Both the position numbers and the translations under genes were made by a program. Below are positions 1-7,974 of a stretch of DNA of 33,894 bases, in pieces. The stretch is from GCA-002697625 sp002697625 (lineage in GTDB: Bacteria > Bacteroidota > Bacteroidia > Flavobacteriales > BACL11). The DNA lies in NCBI GenBank assembly GCA_964004625.1, contig CAXFOB010000023.1:1-33894 (forward strand). The letters run 5' to 3'. The notes beneath the pieces were generated by a model. The model was not told the origin of the DNA. It worked only from the letters and a program-made list of their open reading frames with translations, and made no database searches. Within the stretch, counting starts at the first letter, position 1, and the number at the start of each line of letters is the position of its first letter.

Positions 1-92
1 AAAAAGATGAAAAAGAATAGAATAAAATAAAAAAAGAAAGAGTGATTCTGTTCATTGTAAATTTTGTGTAAAGTTAAACATTTAAAAGAAAC

Positions 93-1322
93 TTATTCTA
101 TAATAACTTTCTGATTTAAAATGCCTTGATTAGAACTGAAAACCAACTGATAAATTCCAGAAGAAAGAAATGATAAATCAAGAGTTAATTGAGGTTCAGA
201 AATAAGTATTTCAGAATACATCAAACTTCCTAACATATTATATACTGAAACATCCGTAAGGTCACATTCTTTATTAAAAATTTGTATTTTACCGTCACTA
301 GGATTTGGAAACAAATCAATGTTGACATCTATCATTGAATTTAGAGAACTAACGATTGACGATATCTTAGAGACTCCTGTACTAGTAACTACCCAAACAT
401 TATCTTCAGAATCAATTGATAGTCCTCTAACATTTGGTCCAACTAACCCATCTGAAACATGAAAATCTTCCCATTGATTTCCATCCCAAAAAGCTATTCC
501 TCCTTCTGCCAAATAACCAACATATATAGCAGCCCATATTCTTCCATACGAATCCATTGCAATATCCACTACTGGATTTAAAGTGTCAGGTGGAGGCATT
601 ATATACATCCTAGTGTGATGAGTAAAAGATGTATTAGATGCATTCAAAACAGATATTCCACTTCCGGTACCTATCCACTTATTATCCTGGTTATCAATTA
701 GTAATGCAGTTACATTTTGTGAAAGCAATCCGTTTGAAGTATCATATACAGTAAATGAAGTCCCATCAAAATGCGTAACACCTCCAAGAGGAGAAGCAAA
801 CCACTTATCACCATTTGAGTCAAAAGCTGTAGCATTTACTCCACTCCAATGTAAATCAGGAGAAGAATAAGACATCCAGGATGAACCATCAAAATGAGAA
901 ACTCCTTGATTAGTACCAATCCAAATATCGTCAGGAGAGTTATCTTTGACATCTATACTCCGAACTTGATTACTAGCTAAACCATTAGTAGAGTTATAAG
1001 TTGTAAATACTGGTTCATTCCATGTGTTAATACCATAGTCAGAACCAATCCAGATAGAATTAAGCGTGCTATTAATCTGTTTAATATTATTTGAAACCAT
1101 ATCAGGATAGTTAGCTATATCAAAATTAGTCCAATCAGATGTGGATGGATCATACTTTTGAAAACCAACACTTGTTCCAAACCATATATTATCATCTACA
1201 TCGACATTAACACATTCTACAAAATTATCCATAAGACCATCTGCAGTAGTATAGTTCGTAATTGTCTGAGCATTAATATTAAACAAGAAAAGAAGAGAAA
1301 TTAACAAAGAAAAAAGTTTCAT
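93..1322 (-). CDS. Secreted beta-propeller protein with T9SS sorting domain
   Basis: The 409-residue protein has an N-terminal signal peptide (hydrophobic to about residue 18, ending NAQ). It then has at least six repeats of the two-component-regulator propeller type: WFGT near residue 48, then IWIG, IWIGT, KWFAS, KWIGT and VWVVT, most followed by G[VI] and a short FDG or WDG turn. The last 75 residues are a type IX secretion C-terminal domain (FPNP, then VYNMLG and LSSGIYQL), so it is probably exported and anchored to or released from the outer membrane. No kinase, HTH or membrane segment follows the propeller, so it is a free propeller rather than a hybrid sensor. Its start overlaps the stop of the CotH gene by 4 bases (ATGA), indicating co-translation as the last gene of a three-gene block. 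The ligand is unknown. Confidence 0.85.
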   Translation of the reverse strand: MKLFSLLISLLFLFNINAQTITNYTTADGLMDNFVECVNVDVDDNIWFGTSVGFQKYDPSTSDWTNFDIANYPDMVSNNIKQINSTLNSIWIGSDYGINTWNEPVFTTYNSTNGLASNQVRSIDVKDNSPDDIWIGTNQGVSHFDGSSWMSYSSPDLHWSGVNATAFDSNGDKWFASPLGGVTHFDGTSFTVYDTSNGLLSQNVTALLIDNQDNKWIGTGSGISVLNASNTSFTHHTRMYIMPPPDTLNPVVDIAMDSYGRIWAAIYVGYLAEGGIAFWDGNQWEDFHVSDGLVGPNVRGLSIDSEDNVWVVTSTGVSKISSIVSSLNSMIDVNIDLFPNPSDGKIQIFNKECDLTDVSVYNMLGSLMYSEILISEPQLTLDLSFLSSGIYQLVFSSNQGILNQKVIIE

Positions 1323-3577
1323 TTATATTTGATTTTAATTAGTTTAATTGTTGTATTAATATCACCCTTCAAATTTACAAAATAAAGTCCGTTACCCCAA
1401 GAAGAAGTGTTAATAGGTTTTTCTGAATTATTTGACTCTATAATAATTCTACCAAAAATATCCATTACATAAAATCCTTCTTCAGAAAGTACATTTAATT
1501 TATCTGAAAATGGATTAGGAAAACACACATTAGATGACATGAGAATATCTTCACTTACACTAGTGGTATTATTTTGGTTAAATGTTGGAGTCATCATTGT
1601 AAAAGACCCTGTTCCATTTGGGTATCTAGCATAAGAAATATCATCTAATTGTGGAGGAAAAGTTACAGAATCAATAATAGAACTATCGGAATTAGACAGT
1701 ATAAGTTGTTCTCCAAGATTAGAAAGTTTAAAATTTGCATGTTCGCCACCTTGATGTCCATCTTCATCAGCCCAAATAATAAAATATGAATTTGGAGGAA
1801 TAATATGATTAGGTAAATCCCATTTGTGAAGATTAGTAACAGTATCAGTTATAAACAAATTATTTGTAGAAATTGGAGAATTTGTAGTATTAAATAGCTC
1901 AATCCAATCTTCATACTTACCACTATTATCTGTAACTACACTCACATTATTAGACATAATTTCATTAATTACTAAATCTCCAGAATTAATACTAAAATGA
2001 TGTGAATAATACTCATAAGCAGCTCTTTCAGGAGAAAAGACTCCCGCACTATCATTATCAGCATAAAAATAATAATCAATTGAATTAGAACAATTACTTA
2101 TTTTACATCCATAAACTCCATCTCCTGAGGCACCATCATTATGCATTCCATCATCAAACATTTCTTTATGACTAAAAATTTTATTTTTACCAAAACGATA
2201 AGAGACTCTTACATAAGTAGCATCAGAAACCTCAGCAGTTATCCAAAGATCAACTCCCAAACTTGTATTTTGAGAAGATGAAGTGTTACTAATAGAAGGC
2301 TCTCCAGAATATCCATAATAAGAACTTAAATAAATAGAACGAGCGTCCATTAATTGTTTAATTCCTGGGCAAATAGATGAAACTAATGAAACTTGATTAG
2401 TGAGATTAGTATTAAAATCTGAATATGAATAAAACTTATTGGTGTCATTTTGCACAGCTTGATCAATTAGGTTTTGTAAGTATTGTCCCCTAACAAAATA
2501 ATCCTGATTAACAAAATTATCTTCCATGATGGTTCTAATATGTGCCAAATACATTTTCCTATTCCTTTCAGAAGTAAATAAATTTCTTAATAAAGGTCTT
2601 GGAGATACAGATATAAAATTGTGGTGTATTAATGGATCCATCTCCTGGGCTTGTATAATATCAAATCCATTAAAATACAATTGAGAAGCATCTGTTAATC
2701 TAAACCCCCCAAAAGACATATTGAGATCCCATATAATAGGATTAAATTGTCTTGTTATATCTTTATACAAATAATAATTCTGACCATATCCTATATAGGA
2801 ATCAAAATTGATAAGAGAATAGTTAATCGCATGCATCCAAAGGGTCCTATCTACATTCAGAACTTCTTCTATACTATCAGTAAAATTATTTAAAGTATCT
2901 ATCAAATTATATAAATCCGTCCATCCATTATCAGATTTCATACTATAATACGGCTCATAATTTGTACTATCTGTTCCATGTGTATTGCTCAAGTTAGCGT
3001 TTTCTGCTCCTATTTGAATATTTAAGTTCTCAGGATTACATTTTATAAAAGTATTATACTTATTATCAAACTGATCTATCAAAAAGGATTTGTTAACCGC
3101 TTCTACATTAGTATAAAGTCCCCATAATGTGTCGTTAATAAATACATTTGTAAAATTTGCTTGTGATGCTGGCATATACTTTCGGGCAATTTCATAACTT
3201 AAAACCTCTCTAATAAAAGATGGGTCCTGAATGACATTAGAGAGTTTAATTTTATCTATTCCTTGATGATCTTGATCATCAATAATATAATCTAGTTTGA
3301 TATTAAACGGATTTTTAATTCTGTTTACACTTACCGAACTAAATCCTTTATATCTAACCCCAACACTATCGTAAGACAATCCATCAATAATAATATCAGC
3401 TAGAATTCGTTCATTATCTCCTGCTACATAAAAACTATCTAAAAGACTATCCCAATCAGAATCATAAAAATAAATCCTAACTTCTCTTATGGTATCGACA
3501 GTATAAAAATGAGATTGAGAAAAAGTATGAATATAAAATACTGTGGAAAAAAGAAAGATCAGAAAACTCTTAAACAT
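1319..3577 (-). CDS. CotH-kinase family protein with lamin-tail and T9SS sorting domains
   Basis: The 752-residue secreted protein begins with a signal peptide (residues 1-20). A CotH domain follows (about 30-420): RYKG at 75-78, DPSFIREVLSYE at 118-129, a WGLY segment near 152 and WDLNMSFG at 283-290, which corresponds to the conserved WD.D.SFG metal-binding region. A DDG...DG..GDGVYG stretch near 475-490 looks like an acidic calcium-type loop. A lamin-tail domain (about 533-655, starting VINEIM and containing DWIELFN) is followed by a T9SS C-terminal domain (FPNP at 687-690). CotH proteins of spores are protein kinases; the activity of secreted Bacteroidota members is mostly uncharacterised, so kinase function here is inference. 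The gene begins 2 bases after the aryl-sulfotransferase-like gene and overlaps the propeller gene. Confidence 0.85.
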   Translation of the reverse strand: MFKSFLIFLFSTVFYIHTFSQSHFYTVDTIREVRIYFYDSDWDSLLDSFYVAGDNERILADIIIDGLSYDSVGVRYKGFSSVSVNRIKNPFNIKLDYIIDDQDHQGIDKIKLSNVIQDPSFIREVLSYEIARKYMPASQANFTNVFINDTLWGLYTNVEAVNKSFLIDQFDNKYNTFIKCNPENLNIQIGAENANLSNTHGTDSTNYEPYYSMKSDNGWTDLYNLIDTLNNFTDSIEEVLNVDRTLWMHAINYSLINFDSYIGYGQNYYLYKDITRQFNPIIWDLNMSFGGFRLTDASQLYFNGFDIIQAQEMDPLIHHNFISVSPRPLLRNLFTSERNRKMYLAHIRTIMEDNFVNQDYFVRGQYLQNLIDQAVQNDTNKFYSYSDFNTNLTNQVSLVSSICPGIKQLMDARSIYLSSYYGYSGEPSISNTSSSQNTSLGVDLWITAEVSDATYVRVSYRFGKNKIFSHKEMFDDGMHNDGASGDGVYGCKISNCSNSIDYYFYADNDSAGVFSPERAAYEYYSHHFSINSGDLVINEIMSNNVSVVTDNSGKYEDWIELFNTTNSPISTNNLFITDTVTNLHKWDLPNHIIPPNSYFIIWADEDGHQGGEHANFKLSNLGEQLILSNSDSSIIDSVTFPPQLDDISYARYPNGTGSFTMMTPTFNQNNTTSVSEDILMSSNVCFPNPFSDKLNVLSEEGFYVMDIFGRIIIESNNSEKPINTSSWGNGLYFVNLKGDINTTIKLIKIKYK

Positions 3578-3579
3578 TC

Positions 3580-5169
3580 TTAATGTATATAAGAAATTTG
3601 TTTAGTCAACAGTCTTTCATTAACATTATTAATTTCTAACAAATATATTCCAACAGGCAAATTTCTGAAATCTAATTGATGAAAAAACTTTCCAAAATTA
3701 CTTTTTAACTCTTCACTTAAAACCTCTTGACCAAATGTATTATACATTTTTAAAATTAAATTATCATAATTATTAGACTGAAAATTAATAGTAACATCAA
3801 AAGTTGTTGGATTGGGGTAAATCATAATTTCATTAGAAATTTTATTATCAATAGATACAAGATCAAAACATGAAGTCGTAGACGTATTATTCATATAGGG
3901 TTCTAATGCAACTATTCCAGGATAATCACATTCATACCTGAAAGCTTTTGGTGATTGAGCATTATATGGGCCCCAAACAATATTTTCGTTAATGTCTACC
4001 TCATACATTAAACCAGACCCACCTTGTCCTCCAGAAGCATTAACAAAAATATTTCCATTAGACATTCTATCAGAAGCAGACTGACCAGGTGCTGAGTATT
4101 GACAATTATATCTAGTAGTAAATGAAGCGGGACCAAATGGTTGTCCTGGACTTCTTAGATAAGTATATCCTGTAGCAGGATCTAATGGAGTTTCTATTCC
4201 ATCAATTGTTGATTGACCACTACCATTTCCACTATTATTAAAAATTTGTAAGTATCCACCATTCGGTCTTCCGTCATTTATAATCCATCTAACGTCATGT
4301 ACTGCAGATGGAATAACTTGAGAGCCGGACATTCCATAATTAGAAGGATTTCCCCATCTATATAATATATCTCCTCCCATTCCAGAATTACCTCCAGAAT
4401 GACCCGCAGCTTCTGTTGATGAAGTACTATGATCAATAATATATATCTCTGAAGCAAAACGGGAAGAGAAAGCAATTTGATCTAATTCCTCATTATAATT
4501 AACTCCATTTACATGAAACCAATCTCCATTATTTCCACCAGGACCACCTCCACCGCCACCTGATATCATGTTAATATCTATTAACTCTGGATGGTCAGAA
4601 ATATTAGAAACATAATTGGGTTTGTTTGGATCAGTATCTTGACATAAATGATCCCAAATATGCCATTCCCAAACTATATTTGCTCCACCATTTCCATTAG
4701 GAGCTATTTCTACGAAATGCGTAGGCCACTTTCCAGAACCCGAAATGTTACCAGTGAACCCAGCATTTATTAAATCTGATTGTGTTTTAACTTCCCAAGC
4801 TGTCAGTAAAACATTATCTCCTACTAAAGTTAAATCATGATGACTCAAGTGATCTGAATTAGAATAAATATAGTCCCAAACTATAGAACCATCTGGAGAG
4901 ATTTCTTGCACTCTTCCTCCTTCTGCAGCTCCTCCTAAAATATTATTGTTATATTTTGTTCCTCTTATTAAGTTTCCATTCTTTTTAAGCAATACAGTAT
5001 AGTTACACTCAGTATTTAAATTCCAAGTATGAGCTATATTTTGATTTTCATCAATTAAATAAGTGGTGTTTGATCCCTGAGCATTATATAATGCAAATCC
5101 ATTAAAATTTTGTCCATTTAGAAAAAAAACGGTATTAATTAAAATTAATGATAATAAAATTTTCTTCAT
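3580..5169 (-). CDS. Aryl-sulfotransferase-like secreted propeller protein (T9SS cargo)
   Basis: The 529-residue protein has a signal peptide (1-19, ending NGQ), then a region resembling the arylsulfotransferase (ASST) propeller family. Repeated W-containing strands (HTWNL, IVWDYIY, IVWEWHIWDHL, ILYRWGNP) and histidine-containing turns (HHDLT, WFHVNGVNYN, AVHDVRW) match that family's pattern. A run of six glycines near residue 205 forms an unusual loop. The last 80 residues are a T9SS sorting domain (YPNP, then MYNTFGQEV and LPVGIYLLEI). Family enzymes move sulfate between phenolic compounds; many T9SS-linked relatives have no tested activity, so the substrate cannot be named. It is the first gene of the secreted trio, with a promoter-like element just upstream. 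Confidence 0.75.
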   Translation of the reverse strand: MKKILLSLILINTVFFLNGQNFNGFALYNAQGSNTTYLIDENQNIAHTWNLNTECNYTVLLKKNGNLIRGTKYNNNILGGAAEGGRVQEISPDGSIVWDYIYSNSDHLSHHDLTLVGDNVLLTAWEVKTQSDLINAGFTGNISGSGKWPTHFVEIAPNGNGGANIVWEWHIWDHLCQDTDPNKPNYVSNISDHPELIDINMISGGGGGGPGGNNGDWFHVNGVNYNEELDQIAFSSRFASEIYIIDHSTSSTEAAGHSGGNSGMGGDILYRWGNPSNYGMSGSQVIPSAVHDVRWIINDGRPNGGYLQIFNNSGNGSGQSTIDGIETPLDPATGYTYLRSPGQPFGPASFTTRYNCQYSAPGQSASDRMSNGNIFVNASGGQGGSGLMYEVDINENIVWGPYNAQSPKAFRYECDYPGIVALEPYMNNTSTTSCFDLVSIDNKISNEIMIYPNPTTFDVTINFQSNNYDNLILKMYNTFGQEVLSEELKSNFGKFFHQLDFRNLPVGIYLLEINNVNERLLTKQISYIH

Positions 5170-5186
5170 TTGATTTTTTTTCGAAG

Positions 5187-5194
5187 CAAAGATA
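5187..5194 (-). promoter_or_regulatory. Bacteroidota -7 promoter element (TATCTTTG) for the T9SS trio
   Basis: Read on the minus strand this is TATCTTTG, a perfect TAnnTTTG, in the 28-base gap between mazG and the ASST-like gene. The nearest TTG lies 24 bases upstream, longer than the usual spacing of about 19. The site suggests the three secreted-protein genes can be transcribed without mazG. Confidence 0.55.
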
Positions 5195-5197
5195 CAA

Positions 5198-5983
5198 CTA
5201 AATATTAATTATTTTTTGCAATTTTTTTTTAGATTTTCCCCAAAATATATCCATTTCAGATAGTGTCATTTCAGATAATATTAACCCTTCTTTATCAATT
5301 AAATCTTCCATTATCTGGAACCTTTTAATAAAACGCTTATTTGTTCTTTCTAAAGCATCTTCCGGATTGACATTAATAAATCTTGAGTAATTTATAAGTG
5401 CAAATAACACATCTCCAAATTCAGATTCAATCCGATCCTGATTTCCTTTTTCAATCTCAACTTTCAGTTCCTCAATTTCTTCTAATACCTTATCCCAAAC
5501 CTGATGATTATTATCCCAATCAAATCCAATTCCTCTAACTTTTTCTTGTATTCTTAAAGACTTAACTATTGCAGGTAAAGACTTGGGCACTCCTTCCAAT
5601 ACTGACTTCTTTCCTTCTTGCAACTTTAACTTTTCCCAATTTTTTTTGACCTCTAACTCATCTATAACTTTTACATCTCCATAAATATGTGGGTGTCTAT
5701 GAACTAATTTATCACATAAGCTGTTTATGACATCAGATATATCAAAATCATCTGTTTCTGAAGCAATCTTAGAGTAAAAGACAATATGTAGTAATATATC
5801 TCCAAGTTCTTTTTTTATTTCTTGCATATCATTCTCTAGTATAGCGTCTGAAAGTTCATATATTTCTTCAATGGTTAGATATCTTAAACTTTCAATTGTT
5901 TGTTTAATATCCCAAGGACATTTTTCTCTTAACTCATCCATTATAGTTAAAAGTCTTGAAAATGCTTCTATTTTTTTCTTCAT
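5198..5983 (-). CDS. mazG: Nucleoside triphosphate pyrophosphohydrolase MazG
   Basis: This 261-residue protein is close to the 263 of E. coli MazG. MazG hydrolyses NTPs/dNTPs to NMP and pyrophosphate in the cytoplasm as a house-cleaning enzyme. The N-terminal domain has the CPWD signature (about 22-25), an EEIYEL helix and a KELGDILLH metal-binding helix. After the VLEGVPKSLPA linker, the second MazG domain has VRGIGFDW, LEEIEELK and SEFGDVLFALINY. Both domains keep the EExxE...E..D pattern, so a full two-domain enzyme is present. A run of nine A residues (coding strand) lies about ten codons before the stop. It is divergent from the NqrM-like gene, with a perfect TAAGTTTG element upstream. 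Confidence 0.93.
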   Translation of the reverse strand: MKKKIEAFSRLLTIMDELREKCPWDIKQTIESLRYLTIEEIYELSDAILENDMQEIKKELGDILLHIVFYSKIASETDDFDISDVINSLCDKLVHRHPHIYGDVKVIDELEVKKNWEKLKLQEGKKSVLEGVPKSLPAIVKSLRIQEKVRGIGFDWDNNHQVWDKVLEEIEELKVEIEKGNQDRIESEFGDVLFALINYSRFINVNPEDALERTNKRFIKRFQIMEDLIDKEGLILSEMTLSEMDIFWGKSKKKLQKIINI

Positions 5984-6000
5984 TAATAAAATATTTAATG

Positions 6001-6008
6001 CAAACTTA
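6001..6008 (-). promoter_or_regulatory. -7 promoter element (TAAGTTTG) for mazG
   Basis: A perfect TAnnTTTG on the minus strand, 17 bases before the mazG start codon. No clear -33 TTG is seen at the normal spacing. It lies back to back with the plus-strand element of the NqrM-like gene in a 70-base divergent intergenic region. Confidence 0.5.
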
Positions 6009-6028
6009 GTTATTCCTAATAAAACCTA

Positions 6029-6036
6029 TAATTTTG
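6029..6036 (+). promoter_or_regulatory. -7 promoter element (TAATTTTG) for the NqrM-like gene
   Basis: A perfect TAnnTTTG, 17 bases before the ATG at 6054. It also argues for that ATG over the in-frame one at 5871, which would lie inside mazG and upstream of this element. Confidence 0.45.
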
Positions 6037-6053
6037 CATTAAACAATTTTATT

Positions 6054-6260
6054 ATGGACAACTTCTTAAGTATTTTTATAATCACGTTAGGTTTTATGGT
6101 ATTTGTGTTTACGGGTATTGGAATAAAAATACTTCTTAAAAAAAATGGTGAATTTGCTGGAACTTGCGCAAGCCAAAATCCTTTTTTAAATAAAGAAGGA
6201 GAAGCATGTGGTTTTTGCGGAGCCGAACCAGAAGAAAAGTGTAAAAAAGAAGAATCTTAA
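6054..6260 (+). CDS. nqrM: NqrM-like small membrane protein with four cysteines
   Basis: The 68-residue protein has one N-terminal membrane helix (about 5-28), a short basic stretch (KKNG) and a C-terminal tail with four cysteines (C38, C52, C55, C63) arranged GTC...ACGFCG...KC. This resembles NqrM (DUF539), a small one-helix protein with four conserved cysteines needed to mature the Fe centre of Na+-translocating NADH:quinone oxidoreductase. The neighbour, tail to tail with a 4-base overlap, is apbE, whose product flavinylates NqrB and NqrC; that strongly favours this reading. The start was set at 6054 because the reading frame upstream is antisense to mazG and a -7 element lies at 6029. The nqr genes themselves are not in the window. 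Assignment is by size, topology, cysteine pattern and context. Confidence 0.65.
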   Translation: MDNFLSIFIITLGFMVFVFTGIGIKILLKKNGEFAGTCASQNPFLNKEGEACGFCGAEPEEKCKKEES

Positions 6261-7258
6261 TTTAATATTCTTTTCTGCATCCCTGGACTAATATAAGTTT
6301 TCCAATCTCCATTTTTATCAGTATAAACTAAGTATACGTCTAACTGATCATCAATAAACTCTATTAATTGTTTAGTTTTCTTTACTCCCATTGCCATAAA
6401 AGCCGTAGCATAAGCATCCGCTAACGAGCATTCATTAGTAACAACCGTAACACTTAATAAACGATTTTGAACAGGGAATCCAGTCATTGGATTTATAGTG
6501 TGAGAATATTTAACCCCATCCTTCTCATAAAATTTTCTATAATTTCCAGAAGTAGCCAATGATTTATTACCCAATTCTAAGATAAACTGAAAACGATCTT
6601 CCACATCCATTTCTTCTCGTGGTTTATCTATTCCTACCTTCCAAATATCAGCATCCGCATTCACTCCTTTCGCTTTTATTTCTCCGCCTACTTCTATCAA
6701 ATAATTCTGAATACCTTTGTTCTCTAATAAATCAGCAATTAAATCTACAGAATAACCCTGTGCAATTGCATTAAAATCTATTTGAACACCTGGATCTAAG
6801 TATACAGAACCATCGATTCTTTCTGTTCTATGAGTTCCAATATTTTTTAGAATCTCTTGTATTTCAGAAGAGTCTATATTAACATCTTCTTGTCCCCAAT
6901 TCTTATAAAATCCCCAATAAGATACTAATGGGGATACGGTACAATCAAAATAACCTTTAGTATTATTATATACACGTACTGCATCAGAATAAACTGAATT
7001 AAAAATATCATCTGTTTGAACTTGTTCACCTGTATTTAATCTTGAAATAATAGAATAAGGTTTATAGATAGATACCGAACTATCAATTTTTGACAACAAA
7101 CTATCTATCTTAATTTTATAACTCTCTCCATTTTCAGACAAGTATTGAATATGATAAAATGTACCTTGAGTTTCTCCAGTGTTCTGTACAAGAATTCTTT
7201 TAGTTTGTTCGGAACAGGAAAAAAGAACTAGAGCAATGAAGCAAAAAATATAATTCAT
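6257..7258 (-). CDS. apbE: FAD:protein FMN transferase ApbE (lipoprotein)
   Basis: The 333-residue protein starts with a lipoprotein signal (lipobox LFSC, cysteine at residue 15), so it acts on the periplasmic side. ApbE transfers FMN from FAD to a threonine of target proteins such as NqrB, NqrC or RnfG. Visible family features are GETQGTFYHIQY near the N-terminus, YWGFY, IDFNAIAQGYSVDL, VEVGGEIKAKG, LATSGNYR and the SHTINPMTGFP segment that includes the metal-binding region. Length is typical. Its 3' end overlaps the convergent NqrM-like gene by 4 bases. A -7 element (TACATTTG) sits so close to the ATG that the mRNA leader would be almost absent. Confidence 0.93.
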   Translation of the reverse strand: MNYIFCFIALVLFSCSEQTKRILVQNTGETQGTFYHIQYLSENGESYKIKIDSLLSKIDSSVSIYKPYSIISRLNTGEQVQTDDIFNSVYSDAVRVYNNTKGYFDCTVSPLVSYWGFYKNWGQEDVNIDSSEIQEILKNIGTHRTERIDGSVYLDPGVQIDFNAIAQGYSVDLIADLLENKGIQNYLIEVGGEIKAKGVNADADIWKVGIDKPREEMDVEDRFQFILELGNKSLATSGNYRKFYEKDGVKYSHTINPMTGFPVQNRLLSVTVVTNECSLADAYATAFMAMGVKKTKQLIEFIDDQLDVYLVYTDKNGDWKTYISPGMQKRILN

Positions 7259-7262
7259 AATG

Positions 7263-7270
7263 CAAATGTA
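7263..7270 (-). promoter_or_regulatory. -7 promoter element (TACATTTG) for apbE
   Basis: A perfect TAnnTTTG on the minus strand, 4 bases before the apbE start codon. Transcription would begin at or within the start codon, implying a leaderless or nearly leaderless mRNA, or a start codon slightly downstream. No -33 element is evident. Confidence 0.45.
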
Positions 7271-7291
7271 GAATTTTTATATCTTTATTAT

Positions 7292-7447
7292 ATGAAAATC
7301 AAAGCAAAAGATATAAACCAATACTTACAAAATATTCCAAAAGAAAGGAAAATGGATGAAATTCCTTTTGATTTTATTCGGCAGTTAATTCAAATAATGA
7401 CTCCAAAAGATTGGATAGATAAATACGAAAGTACTTTTAAAAAATAG
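7292..7447 (+). CDS. Unrecognised 51-residue ORF
   Basis: An ATG-started ORF of 51 codons that ends in TAG one base before the 3' end of the convergent nuclease-like gene. The product is charged, with no signal peptide or membrane helix. It begins MKIKAKDINQYLQ, has a hydrophobic helix (IPFDFIRQLIQIM) and ends in a lysine-rich tail. A TATCTTTA element (7 of 8 matches to TAnnTTTG) lies 4 bases before the ATG. It fills an otherwise empty gap of about 190 bases. I do not recognise a family. It could be a small real gene, a remnant of a larger one, or chance; the promoter-like site and fit into the gap favour a real gene modestly. Confidence 0.4.
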   Translation: MKIKAKDINQYLQNIPKERKMDEIPFDFIRQLIQIMTPKDWIDKYESTFKK

Positions 7448-7448
7448 T

Positions 7449-7919
7449 TTATAGTTCAAACTCTGTATAATCGTTTGTGTGCTTAAAATCCTCATTCCCC
7501 CAATACCTTCCAGCAAATCTATTTACTGTTCTACCTGAAAGAATTGATTCCCTTGTCGCAAAAACACAACGATTAAGCGTATTGTTTAAAACTACGTATA
7601 TTAATGGAATATGTTGATCTAATTGAAAATGTCCTGGTCTACCATTTCTTCCTTTCCATTTTCTTTGCTCCACTGTCAACCCCCAACTTCTATCTTTATA
7701 TCTGTTAGAGGTCCAATCCTTATAAGGTAAGTTACCCCATTTTTCCCTAACTTGAACTTCAATTAAAATTGTGGTATTTCCCTCAACATCAACCCCCTGC
7801 AAATCAATTACATCATTATAAGCTCTATTTACTATTTCTACAGTATTATTTGGTAAGTAATCAAATGGAAAATTATCAATCACCCATTTTCTTGATTCTG
7901 AATCATCATAAGTTGGCAT
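7449..7919 (-). CDS. Possible PD-(D/E)XK-fold nuclease-like protein (156 aa)
   Basis: I do not recognise a named family. The middle of the protein reads D39-L-Q-G-V-D44, then a strand with E54-V-Q56. This resembles the core of Mrr-type and other PD-(D/E)XK nucleases (D.GVD...E/Q-x-K) with glutamine in place of the usual lysine. Many aromatic and basic residues (KWGNLPYKDW, RYKDRSW, RKWKGRNGRPG) follow and could contact nucleic acid. There is no signal peptide or membrane segment. It lies 38 bases after the larger nuclease-like gene and has its own well-formed promoter (-33 TTG, 19-base spacer, TATATTTG), so it may be expressed separately. It might be part of a restriction or defence unit with its neighbours; that is inference from motif and position. 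Confidence 0.4.
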   Translation of the reverse strand: MPTYDDSESRKWVIDNFPFDYLPNNTVEIVNRAYNDVIDLQGVDVEGNTTILIEVQVREKWGNLPYKDWTSNRYKDRSWGLTVEQRKWKGRNGRPGHFQLDQHIPLIYVVLNNTLNRCVFATRESILSGRTVNRFAGRYWGNEDFKHTNDYTEFEL

Positions 7920-7944
7920 ACTTTATATATATAAATTAATAAAA

Positions 7945-7974
7945 CAAATATAATAATTTAAATCTTAAATACAA
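7945..7974 (-). promoter_or_regulatory. Bacteroidota promoter with both elements (TTG-19-TATATTTG)
   Basis: On the minus strand a -33 TTG (7974-7972) is separated by exactly 19 bases from TATATTTG (7952-7945), the best-formed Bacteroidota promoter seen here. It overlaps the last codons of the upstream nuclease-like gene and lies 25 bases before the ATG of the 156-residue protein. Confidence 0.6.

Noticed and set aside
1..92. Possible terminator after the propeller gene at the left edge
   Set aside because: AT-rich sequence with A runs but no clear inverted repeat; nothing can be supported.
4278..4475. Minus-strand ORF of 65 codons inside the ASST-like gene
   Set aside because: Same strand but different frame, wholly inside a gene with clear signal peptide and sorting domain; no separate support.
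5871..6053. Upstream in-frame extension of the NqrM-like ORF to an ATG at 5871
   Set aside because: The extension is antisense to mazG and precedes the promoter element at 6029. The ATG at 6054 gives a protein starting with a proper membrane helix.
7263..7974. Mobile-element boundaries around the nuclease/methyltransferase genes
   Set aside because: No transposase, integrase, direct repeats or terminal inverted repeats were seen, and base composition looks like the surroundings. Transfer remains only an inference from gene order.
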